A stretch of DNA of 64,000 nucleotides from Marinobacter sp. (lineage in GTDB: Bacteria; Pseudomonadota; Gammaproteobacteria; Pseudomonadales; Oleiphilaceae): positions 16,455 through 80,454 of the forward strand of contig JACIZI010000015.1 of assembly GCA_014359475.1 (NCBI GenBank). The letters are read 5' to 3'. Both the position numbers and the translations under genes were made by a program. The notes under the pieces are model-generated. The model did not search any database. It was not told the origin of the DNA and was given only the letters and a program-made list of their open reading frames with translations. Shown piece after piece: positions 44,906 through 54,735 of this stretch; position 1 is the stretch's first letter; every line of letters starts with the position of its first letter.

Positions 44906-46486
44906 ATGGCAAACCCGACTAATACCCCCGTCCATCGCGCCCTGATCAGCGTGAGTGATAAAACCGGCATCGTCGACTTCGGCCGAGCCCTGACTGAACG
45001 CGGCGTTGAACTGCTCTCCACTGGCGGCACTTTCCGCCTGCTCAGGGAAAACAACGTAGCGGTCACCGAGGTGTCCGATTACACCGGCTTCCCTGAAATG
45101 ATGGACGGCCGCGTAAAAACCCTGCACCCGAAGATTCACGGCGGCATTCTGGGCCGTCGCGGCACCGATGATGCCATCATGGGCGAACACGGCATCAACC
45201 CCATCGACATGGTGGTGGTTAACCTCTACCCGTTCGAAGACACCGTTGCGAATCCGGACTGCGACCTGGCCACCGCCATCGAAAACATCGATATCGGCGG
45301 CCCCACCATGGTTCGCGCTGCGGCCAAGAACCACAACGATGTCGCCATTGTGGTGAACGCTTCCGATTACAGCCGGGTTCTGAAAGAGCTGGACAGCAAC
45401 GATGGCCAGCTCACCTACAGCACACGCTTCGATCTGGCCGTGAAGGCCTTCGAGCACACCGCCGGTTACGACGGAGCCATCGCCAATTACCTGGGCGGTC
45501 GCACCCCGGATAACGACAACGCCGACTTCCCCCGCACCTTCAACGCCCAGTTTGTGAAGGTCCAGGACATGCGTTACGGCGAAAACCCGCACCAGCGCGC
45601 CGCCTTCTACGCCGAGCGCAACCCGAGAGAAGCCTGCGTGGCCACCGCCAAGCAGTTGCAGGGCAAGGAACTGAGCTACAACAACGTAGCCGACACCGAT
45701 GCCGCCCTGGAATGCGTGAAGCCGTTCGCCGACCCCGCCTGCGTCATCGTCAAGCACGCCAACCCCTGTGGCGTGGCCATCGGTGCCGACATCCTGCAGG
45801 CCTACGACCTGGCCTTTGCCACCGACCCGACTTCCGCCTTTGGCGGCATCATCGCCTTTAACCGGGAACTGGATGCCACTACCGCCAAGGCCATCGTGGA
45901 TCGCCAGTTTGTGGAAGTCATTATTGCCCCGAGCGTGGCTCCGGAAGCGGTCGATATTGTCGCTGCCAAGAAGAACGTGCGCCTGCTGGCCTGCGGCGAG
46001 TTCGACGGCGAGCGCGCCCAGACCATGGACTACAAGCGCGTAACCGGCGGTCTGCTGGTGCAGGACCGCGACCTGGGCATGGTCGCCATGGAAGACGTGA
46101 AAGTCGTCACTGAGCGCCAGCCTACCGAAGAAGAGCTGAACGACCTGCTGTTCGCCTGGGAAGTCGCCAAGTACGTGAAATCCAACGCCATCGTTTACGC
46201 CAAGGCCGGCCGTACCATCGGCGTGGGCGCAGGCCAGATGAGCCGCGTCTACAGCGCGAAGATTGCCGGCATCAAGGCCGCCGACGAAAACCTGGAAGTG
46301 AAAGGCTCGGTGATGTCATCCGATGCCTTCTTCCCGTTCCGCGACGGGATTGATGCGGCTGCCGCCGCCGGTATCACTGCGGTGATCCAGCCTGGCGGCT
46401 CCATGCGCGACCAGGAAGTGATCGATGCCGCCAACGAGCACGGCATCGCCATGGTTTTCACCGGCATGCGCCATTTCCGTCACTGA
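44906..46486 (+). CDS. purH: Bifunctional AICAR formyltransferase / IMP cyclohydrolase
   Basis: A 526-residue enzyme for the last two steps of IMP synthesis. The N-terminal MGS-like cyclohydrolase domain begins [20 protein letters not shown] with [12 protein letters not shown] and [15 protein letters not shown]. The C-terminal transformylase domain has [14 protein letters not shown], the KHANPCGVA motif with catalytic Lys-His, and GAGQMSRV. It precedes purD, as in most bacteria. Confidence 0.98.
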   Translation: MANPTNTPVHRALISVSDKTGIVDFGRALTERGVELLSTGGTFRLLRENNVAVTEVSDYTGFPEMMDGRVKTLHPKIHGGILGRRGTDDAIMGEHGINPIDMVVVNLYPFEDTVANPDCDLATAIENIDIGGPTMVRAAAKNHNDVAIVVNASDYSRVLKELDSNDGQLTYSTRFDLAVKAFEHTAGYDGAIANYLGGRTPDNDNADFPRTFNAQFVKVQDMRYGENPHQRAAFYAERNPREACVATAKQLQGKELSYNNVADTDAALECVKPFADPACVIVKHANPCGVAIGADILQAYDLAFATDPTSAFGGIIAFNRELDATTAKAIVDRQFVEVIIAPSVAPEAVDIVAAKKNVRLLACGEFDGERAQTMDYKRVTGGLLVQDRDLGMVAMEDVKVVTERQPTEEELNDLLFAWEVAKYVKSNAIVYAKAGRTIGVGAGQMSRVYSAKIAGIKAADENLEVKGSVMSSDAFFPFRDGIDAAAAAGITAVIQPGGSMRDQEVIDAANEHGIAMVFTGMRHFRH

Positions 46487-46508
46487 TCAACGTATTCAGG
46501 AGCAGCAC

Positions 46509-47792
46509 ATGAACATTCTGGTTATTGGCAGTGGCGGGCGCGAACACGCCCTGGCGTGGAAAGCGGCCCAGTCCCCGCAGGCAGACAAGGTCTTTGTGGC
46601 GCCCGGTAATGCCGGTACCGCCCGGGAACCGGATCTGGAAAACGTCGACCTGGACGTGCTGGACCTGGACGGCCTGGCCAACTTTGCCGAGCAAAACAAC
46701 GTCGGCCTGACCATCGTCGGCCCGGAAGCCCCGCTGGTGGCGGGCGTGGTCGACACGTTTGCAGAGCGCGGCCTGCGCATCTTCGGCCCCAGCGCCGGCG
46801 CGGCCCAGCTGGAAGGTTCCAAGGCCTTCACCAAGGATTTCCTGGCCCGCCACAAGATTCCTACCGCTGACTACGCCAACTTCACCGATGTCGACGACGC
46901 CCTCGCCTACGTGCGTGAAAAGGGCGCGCCGATTGTGGTCAAGGCCGACGGCCTGGCTGCCGGTAAAGGCGTAATCGTGGCCATGACCCTGGAAGAAGCC
47001 GAAGATGCCATCCGCGATATGCTGGCAGGCAACGCCTTTGGTGATGCCGGTAGCCGCGTGGTGGTCGAGGAATTCCTGGACGGTGAGGAAGCATCGTTTA
47101 TTGTCATGGTTGACGGCAAGAACGTACTCGCCATGGCAACCTCCCAGGACCATAAGCGGGTGGGCGACGGAGACACCGGCCCCAACACCGGCGGCATGGG
47201 CGCCTACTCCCCCGCGCCAGTGGTCACCCGGGAGGTGCACCAGCGTATTATGGACGAGGTGATTTATCCCACCGTCAACGGCATGGCGGCCGAAGGCCAC
47301 CCCTACAAGGGCTTTCTGTATGCCGGCCTGATGATCGATGCCAATGGCGCACCGAAAGTCATCGAGTTCAACTGCCGCTTCGGCGACCCGGAAACCCAGC
47401 CAATCATGCTGCGCATGAAATCCGACCTGGTGGAACTGTGCCAGGCCGCCGTGGATGGCAAGCTGGACCAGTGCGACTCCGAATGGGATGACCGCGCCTC
47501 AGTAGGCATTGTGCTGGCAGCCGGCGGCTACCCCGGCAGCTACGACAAGGGCGACGTGATCTCCGGCCTGCAAGAAGATGAGGTCGAAGGCGAGAAAGTG
47601 TTCCACGCCGGCACCAGACTCCAGGGTGACGACGTAGTGACGGCCGGAGGCCGCGTGCTGTGCGCCACCGCTCTGGGCAGCACCGTCACCGAGGCCCAGC
47701 AACGCGCTTACAGGCTGGCCAGGAAGATCAGCTGGAAGGGCATGTTCTACCGCAACGACATCGCCTATCGGGCCATTTCCCGGGAACAGTAA
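46509..47792 (+). CDS. purD: Phosphoribosylamine-glycine ligase (GARS)
   Basis: A 427-residue ATP-grasp ligase, second step of purine synthesis. The N-terminus is MNILVIGSGGREHALAWK, and ATP-grasp blocks include VVKADGLAAGKGVIVA, SFIVMVDGKN, the PurD signature RFGDPETQ and TGGMGAYSP. ATG 46509 follows purH by 22 bp and has AGGAGCA upstream. The frame is open into the end of purH but those residues are not part of the family. Confidence 0.97.
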   Translation: MNILVIGSGGREHALAWKAAQSPQADKVFVAPGNAGTAREPDLENVDLDVLDLDGLANFAEQNNVGLTIVGPEAPLVAGVVDTFAERGLRIFGPSAGAAQLEGSKAFTKDFLARHKIPTADYANFTDVDDALAYVREKGAPIVVKADGLAAGKGVIVAMTLEEAEDAIRDMLAGNAFGDAGSRVVVEEFLDGEEASFIVMVDGKNVLAMATSQDHKRVGDGDTGPNTGGMGAYSPAPVVTREVHQRIMDEVIYPTVNGMAAEGHPYKGFLYAGLMIDANGAPKVIEFNCRFGDPETQPIMLRMKSDLVELCQAAVDGKLDQCDSEWDDRASVGIVLAAGGYPGSYDKGDVISGLQEDEVEGEKVFHAGTRLQGDDVVTAGGRVLCATALGSTVTEAQQRAYRLARKISWKGMFYRNDIAYRAISREQ

Positions 47793-47801
47793 CATTCACC
47801 C

Positions 47802-47897
47802 GTGACACAGGTCGGCCCGGTTGTGGGCCGGGTGACCGGACGACAAGGCTACTACAGCTGAAACCAGAAAACAGGTAGGCTTCAGGGTCTGTGTCAC
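47802..47897 (+). ncRNA. Candidate structured leader RNA upstream of the CPA2 antiporter
   Basis: In the 126-bp gap after purD, GTGACACAGGTC (47802-47813) can pair with GGTCTGTGTCAC (47886-47897), a 12-bp stem with two G-U pairs. It encloses a hairpin CGGCCC-GGTTGT-GGGCCG (47813-47830) and a second helix CTGAA/TTCAG (47858-47862 / 47881-47885) stacked on the closing stem. A competing helix TCACCCG/CGGGTGA (47796-47802 / 47829-47835) excludes part of it. The closing stem ends 21 nt before the antiporter ATG. I match it to no known riboswitch class. Confidence 0.35.
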
Positions 47898-47918
47898 TCG
47901 TTTACGAAAGACCAAACC

Positions 47919-49478
47919 ATGCCTGAAGCCATCTGGATCAGTTTCGCCTTTATTATCGGCCTGCTTTCAAAAGGGGTGGGCCTGCCGCCCCTGGTGGGTT
48001 ATCTGGCCGCCGGATTCATGCTCAGCGGCCTGTCGTCCGTCTCCAGTATCAGCGCCGAACCCACCGATGTACTTGCCCACATTGCCCATCTCGGGGTTCT
48101 GTTGCTGCTCTTCACGGTTGGCCTGAAACTCAAACTCCGGTCGATTGTCAGCCCGGAGGTCATTGGTGGCAGCCTGCTGCACTTCGGCATCACCTGCGCC
48201 CTGTTTGCGCCCGGCCTGTACCTGGTTCTGGAGCTGGACTGGGGTACGGCATTGCTGCTGGCCATCGCCCTTTCCTTCTCCAGTACCGTGCTGGCCGCCA
48301 AGGTGCTGGAAAGCAAACGGGAATTAAGGGCCTTCCACGGCCGGGTGGCGATCGGCATCCTGATCATGCAGGACTTGATTGCCCTGGTGGTGATGAGTAT
48401 CGCAGCCGGCAAGACACCGTCAGCGTGGGCCCTGATCTTGTTCGGCCTGCCCCTGTTGCGCCCGCTGCTGTATCGCCTGATGGATGCCAGTGGCCACGAC
48501 GAATTGCTGGTGTTGCTGGGCCTGCTGCTGGCGTTGGTAATCGGCGGACTGGGCTTTGACGCCGTAGGGCTCAGTTCGGAGTTGGGCGCTCTGGTTTTAG
48601 GTGCCATGCTGGCCAGCCATCCACGCTCACAGGAACTGGCAAAATCCCTGTGGAGCGTGAAAGAGGTCTTCCTGGTGGGTTTCTTCCTGCAGATCGGTAT
48701 TGACGGCCTGCCTGATCAGAATGCGCTGGTGTTCGCTGTCGTGGCTGCCCTGTTGCTGCCGCTGAAAGGACTGCTGTTTTACTTCCTTCTGGTCGGCTTC
48801 CGGCTGCGCGCGCGCAGCAGCTTTCTCACCTCACTATCGCTGACCAATTACAGCGAGTTCGGCCTGATTGTGGCCAGCGTGGCGCTGCCCCAGTGGCTGG
48901 TGCCTCTGGCAATTACCGTGTCGCTATCCTTCGTGATTTCGGCCCCGCTCAACCGTTTTGCCCATGGCCTGTTCGAGCGGGTCGGCCCCCGCCTCGTTCG
49001 CTTCGAGAGCCAGAAACGCCACCCGGACGAACAACCTGTCTCTCTGGGCAGTACCCGGGTTCTGGTCATGGGCATGGGTCGCACCGGCACCGCTGCCTAT
49101 GACTGGTTGGCAGCGCATGAAAATCGCATCATGGGGCTGGACTCCGATCCGGCAAAAGTCGAGAAGCATCAGCAAGACGGTCGCAATGTGGTCTTTTCCG
49201 ATGCCGAGGACACCAGCTTCTGGGAGGGCCTCCACATGCCGTCGCTGGAGTCCGTGGTGCTGGCCATGAGCGACATTGAGGGAAAACTGATTGCTGCGCG
49301 CATGCTGCGCAAGCTGGGCTTCACCGGCTACATCGTGGCCCACACCATGTATGCGGACGAAGCGGAGAAGATACGCGAAGCCGGCGCAGACGATGCCTAC
49401 CTCACCATGAGTGAAACCGGTGTGGCCCTGGCAAGCCACCTGATGGATCAGTCCGCGCAGGTCCGAAACCCGGTATAG
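47919..49478 (+). CDS. CPA2 family cation:proton antiporter with TrkA-N domain (YbaL/Kef-like)
   Basis: A 519-residue transporter with about 11-12 membrane helices in residues 1-350 (GLPPLVGYLAAGFMLSG, and the conserved IGILIMQDLIALVVMS of the Na/H-exchanger domain). It ends in a cytoplasmic RCK/TrkA-N domain (RVLVMGMGRTGTAAYDWLA, a Rossmann GxGxxG). It should exchange K+ or Na+ for H+, gated by nucleotide or thiol ligands at the RCK domain. The single RCK-N domain and size fit YbaL-like proteins. Its 3' end overlaps the convergent EgtB-like gene by 31 nt. Confidence 0.88.
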   Translation: MPEAIWISFAFIIGLLSKGVGLPPLVGYLAAGFMLSGLSSVSSISAEPTDVLAHIAHLGVLLLLFTVGLKLKLRSIVSPEVIGGSLLHFGITCALFAPGLYLVLELDWGTALLLAIALSFSSTVLAAKVLESKRELRAFHGRVAIGILIMQDLIALVVMSIAAGKTPSAWALILFGLPLLRPLLYRLMDASGHDELLVLLGLLLALVIGGLGFDAVGLSSELGALVLGAMLASHPRSQELAKSLWSVKEVFLVGFFLQIGIDGLPDQNALVFAVVAALLLPLKGLLFYFLLVGFRLRARSSFLTSLSLTNYSEFGLIVASVALPQWLVPLAITVSLSFVISAPLNRFAHGLFERVGPRLVRFESQKRHPDEQPVSLGSTRVLVMGMGRTGTAAYDWLAAHENRIMGLDSDPAKVEKHQQDGRNVVFSDAEDTSFWEGLHMPSLESVVLAMSDIEGKLIAARMLRKLGFTGYIVAHTMYADEAEKIREAGADDAYLTMSETGVALASHLMDQSAQVRNPV

Positions 49479-50809
49479 ACATCATTGCGGGCAGGCAGAT
49501 ACGCCTGCCGGTAGGTGCCACGGATCAGGTTGGACGATGTGGCGCAGCCGCCCCCCCTGGTGACCTTGTGAGTGGCGAACTGCAGAGTGGACATGAACGG
49601 GTACATATCCACCCTGAAGCCGTCGTAGGGCAGAAATTCGTTACTGGTCCATTCCCACACGGAACCGATCATCTGTCGGCAGCCGAAAGGGCTGTCTCCG
49701 GCGGGGTAGTCGGACACCGGGTTACGGCCCATGGTGCGGGCATCCATATCGGCCCGTGAAGCATCCGGAGCCTCATTGCCCCAGGGATACCGGCGGAAGG
49801 GTTCGCCGGATTTGTTGCCCAGTGCTGCCACTTCCCACTCGTACTCGGTCGGTAAGCGCCGCCCCGCCCACTTGCAGAAGGCTTCGGCTTCCCAGTAGCT
49901 CACATGGGTGACCGGGGCATCCGGTTCCAGAGGCAGCCATTGGTCAAAGACCCGCTCCTGCCACTGTCTGTCGTGCCAGCGCCAATAGAGGGGATGCCGT
50001 GGTAGTCGCAGCATGGGCTCTGCGGTGCCGTGCACCAGGCTCACATCCTGTTCCGTTTCCAGCCATTTATGGCCACCGAAGGACCATAACTCCGGGCGCT
50101 TGTAGCCATCATCTTCCACAAAGGCCTGGAATTCCCGGTTGCTGACCAGTGTGCGGCTGATGGCAAACGCCGGCAGGTCGATCTCGAAGCGGGGCTTTTC
50201 GTTATCAAAGGCAAAATCGTCGGCCGCATAACGCTGCGATTCTCCGGGCATGCCAATCACCCAGCGCCCCGCCGGTATCTTGGTATCCCCGCTCAATGGC
50301 TCCCCCGGTGCGGGGCGGTCACCCCGGTAGTCCGGCGGTGCCGGGTATCCAACGGTTTGCCGGCACCAGATCAGCGATTCGATGTGCATATTCTGGTGGT
50401 AAATCGCATAACGGTAGAGATACAGCGCCTGATCCGTGAGTTCTTTACTGCGAATCCGCTCTGCTACCCGCTCATAGATGGTATTGAAATACCTGAGGGT
50501 TTCTTCACGACCCGGGAACAGGTCCCGCCGCCAGCGGTCCCTGTGATCAACATGGAAGGAGTCCCAGAGATCGTCCATGGACGGATCGTAGCTGGGCGTG
50601 CCATCCAGCAGGTTGAAGACGAAGACTTCGTAGAAAAAGGCGGCATGGCCCATTTCCCAGAGGGGTGGGTTCACGCCGGGGTGGTAAGGCACCGCCAGCC
50701 GCTCTTCGGGCAAAGAGCGGATCAGGCGCTCGGTTCTGTGCCGCGCGACTTCGAGCTCTTCCAACACACCTTGCCTGATGGTCTCGTCGGTGACCGGATT
50801 GGCACTCAA
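49448..50809 (-). CDS. EgtB/SenA-family non-heme iron sulfoxide (selenoxide) synthase
   Basis: About 453 residues. The N-terminal DinB-like domain has NPPLWEMGHAAFFYEVFVF and the iron-binding motif HQNMHIE (HxxxHxE). The C-terminal ~260 residues are a formylglycine-generating-enzyme-like domain (RLPTEYEWEVAALG, GSVWEWTSNEFLPYDGF and the C-terminal RGTYRQAYLPARNDVYTGFR). The family joins Cys, gamma-Glu-Cys or a selenosugar to hercynine. No EgtD methyltransferase or SenB is in the window, so the exact product is open. TTG 50809 with GGAGG upstream is the likely start; further upstream the frame runs through a terminator. Confidence 0.8.
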   Translation of the reverse strand: MSANPVTDETIRQGVLEELEVARHRTERLIRSLPEERLAVPYHPGVNPPLWEMGHAAFFYEVFVFNLLDGTPSYDPSMDDLWDSFHVDHRDRWRRDLFPGREETLRYFNTIYERVAERIRSKELTDQALYLYRYAIYHQNMHIESLIWCRQTVGYPAPPDYRGDRPAPGEPLSGDTKIPAGRWVIGMPGESQRYAADDFAFDNEKPRFEIDLPAFAISRTLVSNREFQAFVEDDGYKRPELWSFGGHKWLETEQDVSLVHGTAEPMLRLPRHPLYWRWHDRQWQERVFDQWLPLEPDAPVTHVSYWEAEAFCKWAGRRLPTEYEWEVAALGNKSGEPFRRYPWGNEAPDASRADMDARTMGRNPVSDYPAGDSPFGCRQMIGSVWEWTSNEFLPYDGFRVDMYPFMSTLQFATHKVTRGGGCATSSNLIRGTYRQAYLPARNDVYTGFRTCAD

Positions 50810-50853
50810 GGCAATGATCCTCCCAGGTTCGAGAAAACCCAAGCATAACAAAC

Positions 50854-50890
50854 AAAAACCCCGCAGGGTCGAAGCCATGCGGGGTTTTTT
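50854..50890 (-). terminator. Intrinsic terminator after aceA
   Basis: AAAAACCCCGC and GCGGGGTTTTTT form a hairpin with a T-run on either strand. It lies between the aceA stop and the EgtB-like start, so it most likely ends the leftward aceA transcript. Confidence 0.8.
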
Positions 50891-50938
50891 GCGGTCGGTG
50901 AGAGCCGAAGCCCTCACCACAACATCATCAAGCCAGTC

Positions 50939-52528
50939 TTAGAACTGGTTCATGGTGTTGTCTTTACCACCGGCCTTCAGGGCCGCGTCACCAGCAAAGA
51001 ACTCTTTGTGGTCATCACCGATATTGGAACCGGCCATGTCCTGGTGCTTCACAGTCGCGATACCCTGACGGATTTCCTTGCGCTGTACCCCAGCAACGTA
51101 GGCCAGCATGCCTTCGTCACCGAAGTAGCCCTTGGCCAGGTTGTCGGTGGACAGAGCGGCAGTGTGGTAAGTCGGCAGAGTGATCAGGTGGTGGAAGATA
51201 CCTGCTTCTGCAGAAGCCTTACGCTGAAAGTCTGCAGTCCACTCATCGGCTACCTTGCCCAGCTCGGTGTTGTCGTACTCTTCGTTCATCAGCTGATCAC
51301 GGTTGTAGGCAGAAACGTCCTTGCCTTCTTCTTTCCATGCATCGAATACCTGCTGACGGAAGTTCAGGGTCCAGTTGAAGGACGGGCTGTTGTTGTAAAC
51401 CAGCTTGGCATCGGGCACTACTTCACGGATGCGGTTAACCATGCTGGCGATCTGGCCAACGTGGGGCTTCTCGGTTTCGATCCACAGCAGGTCAGCACCG
51501 TTCTGCAGGCTGGTGATACAGTCCAGAACAACACGATCTTCGCCGGTGCCGGGACGGAACTGGAACAGACCGGAAGGCAGACGCTTCGGCTTCATCAGCT
51601 TGCCGTCAGACTTGATAACAACGTCGCCGTTGTCGATCTGGGAAGCGTCGTCGATGTAGTCGCCGTCCAGGAAGCTGTTGTACTGGTCGCCCAGGTCACC
51701 CGGCTCTTCGGTAACAGCCAGCTTCTGGGTCAGGCCTGCGCCCAGGGAGTCGGTACGTGCAACGATAACACCGTCATCCACACCCAGCTCCAGGAACGCC
51801 AGGCGAACGGCGTTGATCTTGGACAGGAAGTCGGCGTGGGGAACGGTTACCTTGCCGTCCTGGTGACCACACTGCTTCTCGTCAGATACCTGGTTCTCGA
51901 TCTGGATGCAGCAGGCACCGGCTTCGATCATTTTCTTGGCCAGCAGGTAGGTCGCTTCGGCGTTACCGAAACCGGCGTCGATGTCAGCAATGATCGGCAC
52001 GATGTGGGTTTCGTGGTTGTCGATCTGCTTGATCAGCTCGGCGGCCTTGGCGCTGTCGCCAGCGTTCTCGGCTTCTTCCAGGGCACGGAACAGGTGGTTC
52101 AGTTCCCAGGCATCCGCCTGACGCAGAAAGGTGTACAGCTCTTCAATCAGACCGGAAACGGCCGTCTTCTCGTGCATGGACTGGTCAGGCAGCGGACCGA
52201 ACTCGGAGCGCAGGGCGGCAACCATCCAGCCAGACAGGTACAGGTAACGACGCTTGGTGCTACCGAAGTGTTTCTTGATGGAAATCATCTTCTGCTGGCC
52301 AATGAAACCGTGCCAGCAACCCAGGGACTGGGTGTACTGAGAAGTGTCCTTGTCGTAGTTCGCCATGTCTTCGCGCATGATCTTGGCGGTGTACTTGGCG
52401 ATGTCCAGACCAGTCTTGAACTTGTTCTGGGCGCGCATGCGAGCGGCGTGCTTCGGGTTGATGGCATTCCAGGTCGGGTTCTGCTTCAGCAGGGCTGCAA
52501 CCTGATCAACGTCTTGGGAGTAGGGCAT
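50939..52528 (-). CDS. aceA: Isocitrate lyase
   Basis: A 529-residue isocitrate lyase of the longer type found in P. aeruginosa. Active-site blocks: PIIADIDAGFGNAEATYLLA (metal-binding Asp), the catalytic loop SDEKQCGHQDGKV with Cys and His (KQCGH in place of KKCGH), and NNSPSFNWTLNF. It opens the glyoxylate shunt and allows growth on acetate, fatty acids and alkanes, consistent with the wax ester and acyl-CoA genes here. GAAGGA lies 9 nt before the ATG. The upstream region 52640-52690 is very AT-rich and should hold the promoter. Confidence 0.96.
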   Translation of the reverse strand: MPYSQDVDQVAALLKQNPTWNAINPKHAARMRAQNKFKTGLDIAKYTAKIMREDMANYDKDTSQYTQSLGCWHGFIGQQKMISIKKHFGSTKRRYLYLSGWMVAALRSEFGPLPDQSMHEKTAVSGLIEELYTFLRQADAWELNHLFRALEEAENAGDSAKAAELIKQIDNHETHIVPIIADIDAGFGNAEATYLLAKKMIEAGACCIQIENQVSDEKQCGHQDGKVTVPHADFLSKINAVRLAFLELGVDDGVIVARTDSLGAGLTQKLAVTEEPGDLGDQYNSFLDGDYIDDASQIDNGDVVIKSDGKLMKPKRLPSGLFQFRPGTGEDRVVLDCITSLQNGADLLWIETEKPHVGQIASMVNRIREVVPDAKLVYNNSPSFNWTLNFRQQVFDAWKEEGKDVSAYNRDQLMNEEYDNTELGKVADEWTADFQRKASAEAGIFHHLITLPTYHTAALSTDNLAKGYFGDEGMLAYVAGVQRKEIRQGIATVKHQDMAGSNIGDDHKEFFAGDAALKAGGKDNTMNQF

Positions 52529-52726
52529 GATCTCAGTCCTTCATTTGGGTTTGAGGTGCGCTTTCGGAAACAGGGCCAGGCCTGCTTCTGCGTCACGGAG
52601 CGTTCACAAATCAACCAGCCCGGTGACAGTGGCACGTACTTTAGTGCTTTTGGATTTATAATTGAAATTTATATTATCTATATTCGGCATTTTTATGATG
52701 AATGGCGTTAAAGGCTCCTGAAAAGC

Positions 52727-54691
52727 CTAACCGGCCGTGATCGCATCCAGGCACAACACCACCAGCTGGTCCCCTTCCCGCAGATCCAGATACTCACCCC
52801 GGGGCGGGTTCATCTGCAGGTGGCGGCCTTGCTCGCCGGCTTTCGCCCGGTAGATGCCCAGCGCAATCTCTCCATGCTCTGCCAGTATTTTCTCCAGCAG
52901 ACGGAAGTCGGTGCTGGCCGGTAACGGATAATCACAGGGGTTCCGGAACTGGATCTCGGCACCCCCTACCGTAAACAACTCATCCAGTACCACCCGCAGC
53001 TCCCTGCGTAATGCCACCTGGGCCAGCACATGACTGAGAATCATCGGGCTGATCAGCATCTCGCTGCTGTGATCGTGCAACAGGTTGCGGTTATCCGGAT
53101 CACTCAACTCCATGATAACCTGAGGACGCCTCGGCGCAGCGGAGAGAATCTCTTCCAGTTGCAGGTAACCTACCATCGCGCGGGCATCCGCCTCTTCTCC
53201 GGAACCAAGGCGGTCGCTGCTCAGCAGCATAACCGTGTCGTATGCAGCCGGATTAAGGCGGCGCAGATCCTCCTCCACCATGTAGTCAGCCTCAAGCAGC
53301 CGGCCATTGACCCGACTCAGGTCCACGCCATAACGCTGTATTTCCTGCTGCCGCTCTTCCAGCGGAATAACGGACACAAGATCCAGCTCGAAATGCCGGC
53401 CAACATAGCTGGCAAACTCGGCGGCCAGAGTAGGCACCCGGCGGTTCCAGCCCAGCACCAAAACGCGATGCGTGCCGGACACCACCCCCCTCGGTGCCGG
53501 CGCGCTTCTGCGGGCCACCTCCGGCAGTGTCTTGCCCTTCGGAGCGCCCTGGGTATGCAGGTAATCTCTTGCCAGCAGCACCACCCGATCCTCTTTTTGT
53601 ACAACGGTCGTGGTCTCTGCCAGCAGGTTAACCCGCCAGCCCTGGCCCCGGCCCGGGTGTAACAAGCCCAGCACTATGGCCTCCGGCAGTCGGCTTGCCA
53701 GCTCACCCAGTGTCAGACCCTCCGCTGTCTCACCACCACGCACAAAGATCTCGTTACCCTCTCCGGCGCTCAGCAATTCGTTATAGACCTCGGAGAGGTT
53801 CGGGTGCAGCACATTTTGCACCATCAACCGGCTGATGGTGGCATCTCCGGCCACCACCTCGACCCCTCCGGGATAGACCCGCTCGATGACCGGCAGTTTG
53901 CGCATATCCTGAATTTCCGCCACCACATATGGCAACGGCGCATTCAGGTGACGGGCCTGGGCGGCAATGGAGAGCAGTGCCTTTACGGTCTCAACATCGG
54001 AGGTAACCAGGCTGCCCGCCTCATGCACCTGGCTCGGCACAATCACCGCGGCTGCATCCAGACAGGCCACCCGGTGCAGCGCCTCGGGCTGGATCGCCAG
54101 ACCACTGCGCAGTATTACTTCCCGTGCACGCCTGCCCACACCCGGTTCCAGCCTCAACTCATGCACCTTGCTTGCCCCGGCCTCCGCGGCAAGCACGACC
54201 AGCCGGAGTTTACGGCTGTCATGTAGTTCCAGAAATCGTTGCATGCGCCCGGTGGAGCTGAACAGTTCGGACACCAGCGGCGGTGTCTGGGCAGTCCAGC
54301 CGAGCACCACAACATGATTCTTCAGGGTAACCGGTGTAAGCCCCCGCTCGAGCTCGGCCATCCTCGCAATCAGCCAGCGGGTCAGAATGGCTACCAGGGT
54401 GCCCATAAACACCACATAGCCTGAGATGGTCAGCACGGTGGAAACAAATCGTTGCCAGGTACCTACATCGTCCCCCAGGTATCCCGGGTCCGTCAGGCGC
54501 AGGAAGGCCCACCAGATAGCAGAGCCGGCATCATCAAACTCGCCGGTGCTGGGCAGCACGACCAGCAACCCGCCAATCAGGGAAATCAGACCGATCAGAC
54601 CACCAACCACCAGCAACTGGAAACCGGCACCTTTAACCAGCTGCCGCTCCAGAAGAAACTTGATACGGTCAACAACACGAAATGGAAGCAT
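52727..54691 (-). CDS. CASTOR/POLLUX-related ion channel-like protein
   Basis: About 654 residues. Two membrane helices (LLVVGGLIGLISLIGGLLVV and FVSTVLTISGYVVFMGTLVA) flank a pore-like segment AIWWAFLRLTDPGYLGDD. Large cytoplasmic RCK-like domains follow (HVVVLGWTAQTPPLVSEL and, in the second half, HRVLVLGWNRRVPTLAAEF). This is the architecture of CASTOR/POLLUX and bacterial relatives, likely a cation channel gated by the RCK ring. I take ATG 54691 with AAGGGG upstream; a GTG at 54739 overlaps the dauA stop by 4 nt. It follows dauA on the same strand. Confidence 0.8.
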   Translation of the reverse strand: MLPFRVVDRIKFLLERQLVKGAGFQLLVVGGLIGLISLIGGLLVVLPSTGEFDDAGSAIWWAFLRLTDPGYLGDDVGTWQRFVSTVLTISGYVVFMGTLVAILTRWLIARMAELERGLTPVTLKNHVVVLGWTAQTPPLVSELFSSTGRMQRFLELHDSRKLRLVVLAAEAGASKVHELRLEPGVGRRAREVILRSGLAIQPEALHRVACLDAAAVIVPSQVHEAGSLVTSDVETVKALLSIAAQARHLNAPLPYVVAEIQDMRKLPVIERVYPGGVEVVAGDATISRLMVQNVLHPNLSEVYNELLSAGEGNEIFVRGGETAEGLTLGELASRLPEAIVLGLLHPGRGQGWRVNLLAETTTVVQKEDRVVLLARDYLHTQGAPKGKTLPEVARRSAPAPRGVVSGTHRVLVLGWNRRVPTLAAEFASYVGRHFELDLVSVIPLEERQQEIQRYGVDLSRVNGRLLEADYMVEEDLRRLNPAAYDTVMLLSSDRLGSGEEADARAMVGYLQLEEILSAAPRRPQVIMELSDPDNRNLLHDHSSEMLISPMILSHVLAQVALRRELRVVLDELFTVGGAEIQFRNPCDYPLPASTDFRLLEKILAEHGEIALGIYRAKAGEQGRHLQMNPPRGEYLDLREGDQLVVLCLDAITAG

Positions 54692-54735
54692 ACCAACCCC
54701 TTGAAGGTTCTTTGTCCGGAAGTCTACCGGAATTC

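Noticed and set aside
51008-52711. A 567-codon open frame on the plus strand opposite aceA
   Set aside because: It is antisense to a strongly conserved isocitrate lyase, has no recognisable domain, and its composition is that of a codon-bias shadow in GC-rich DNA.
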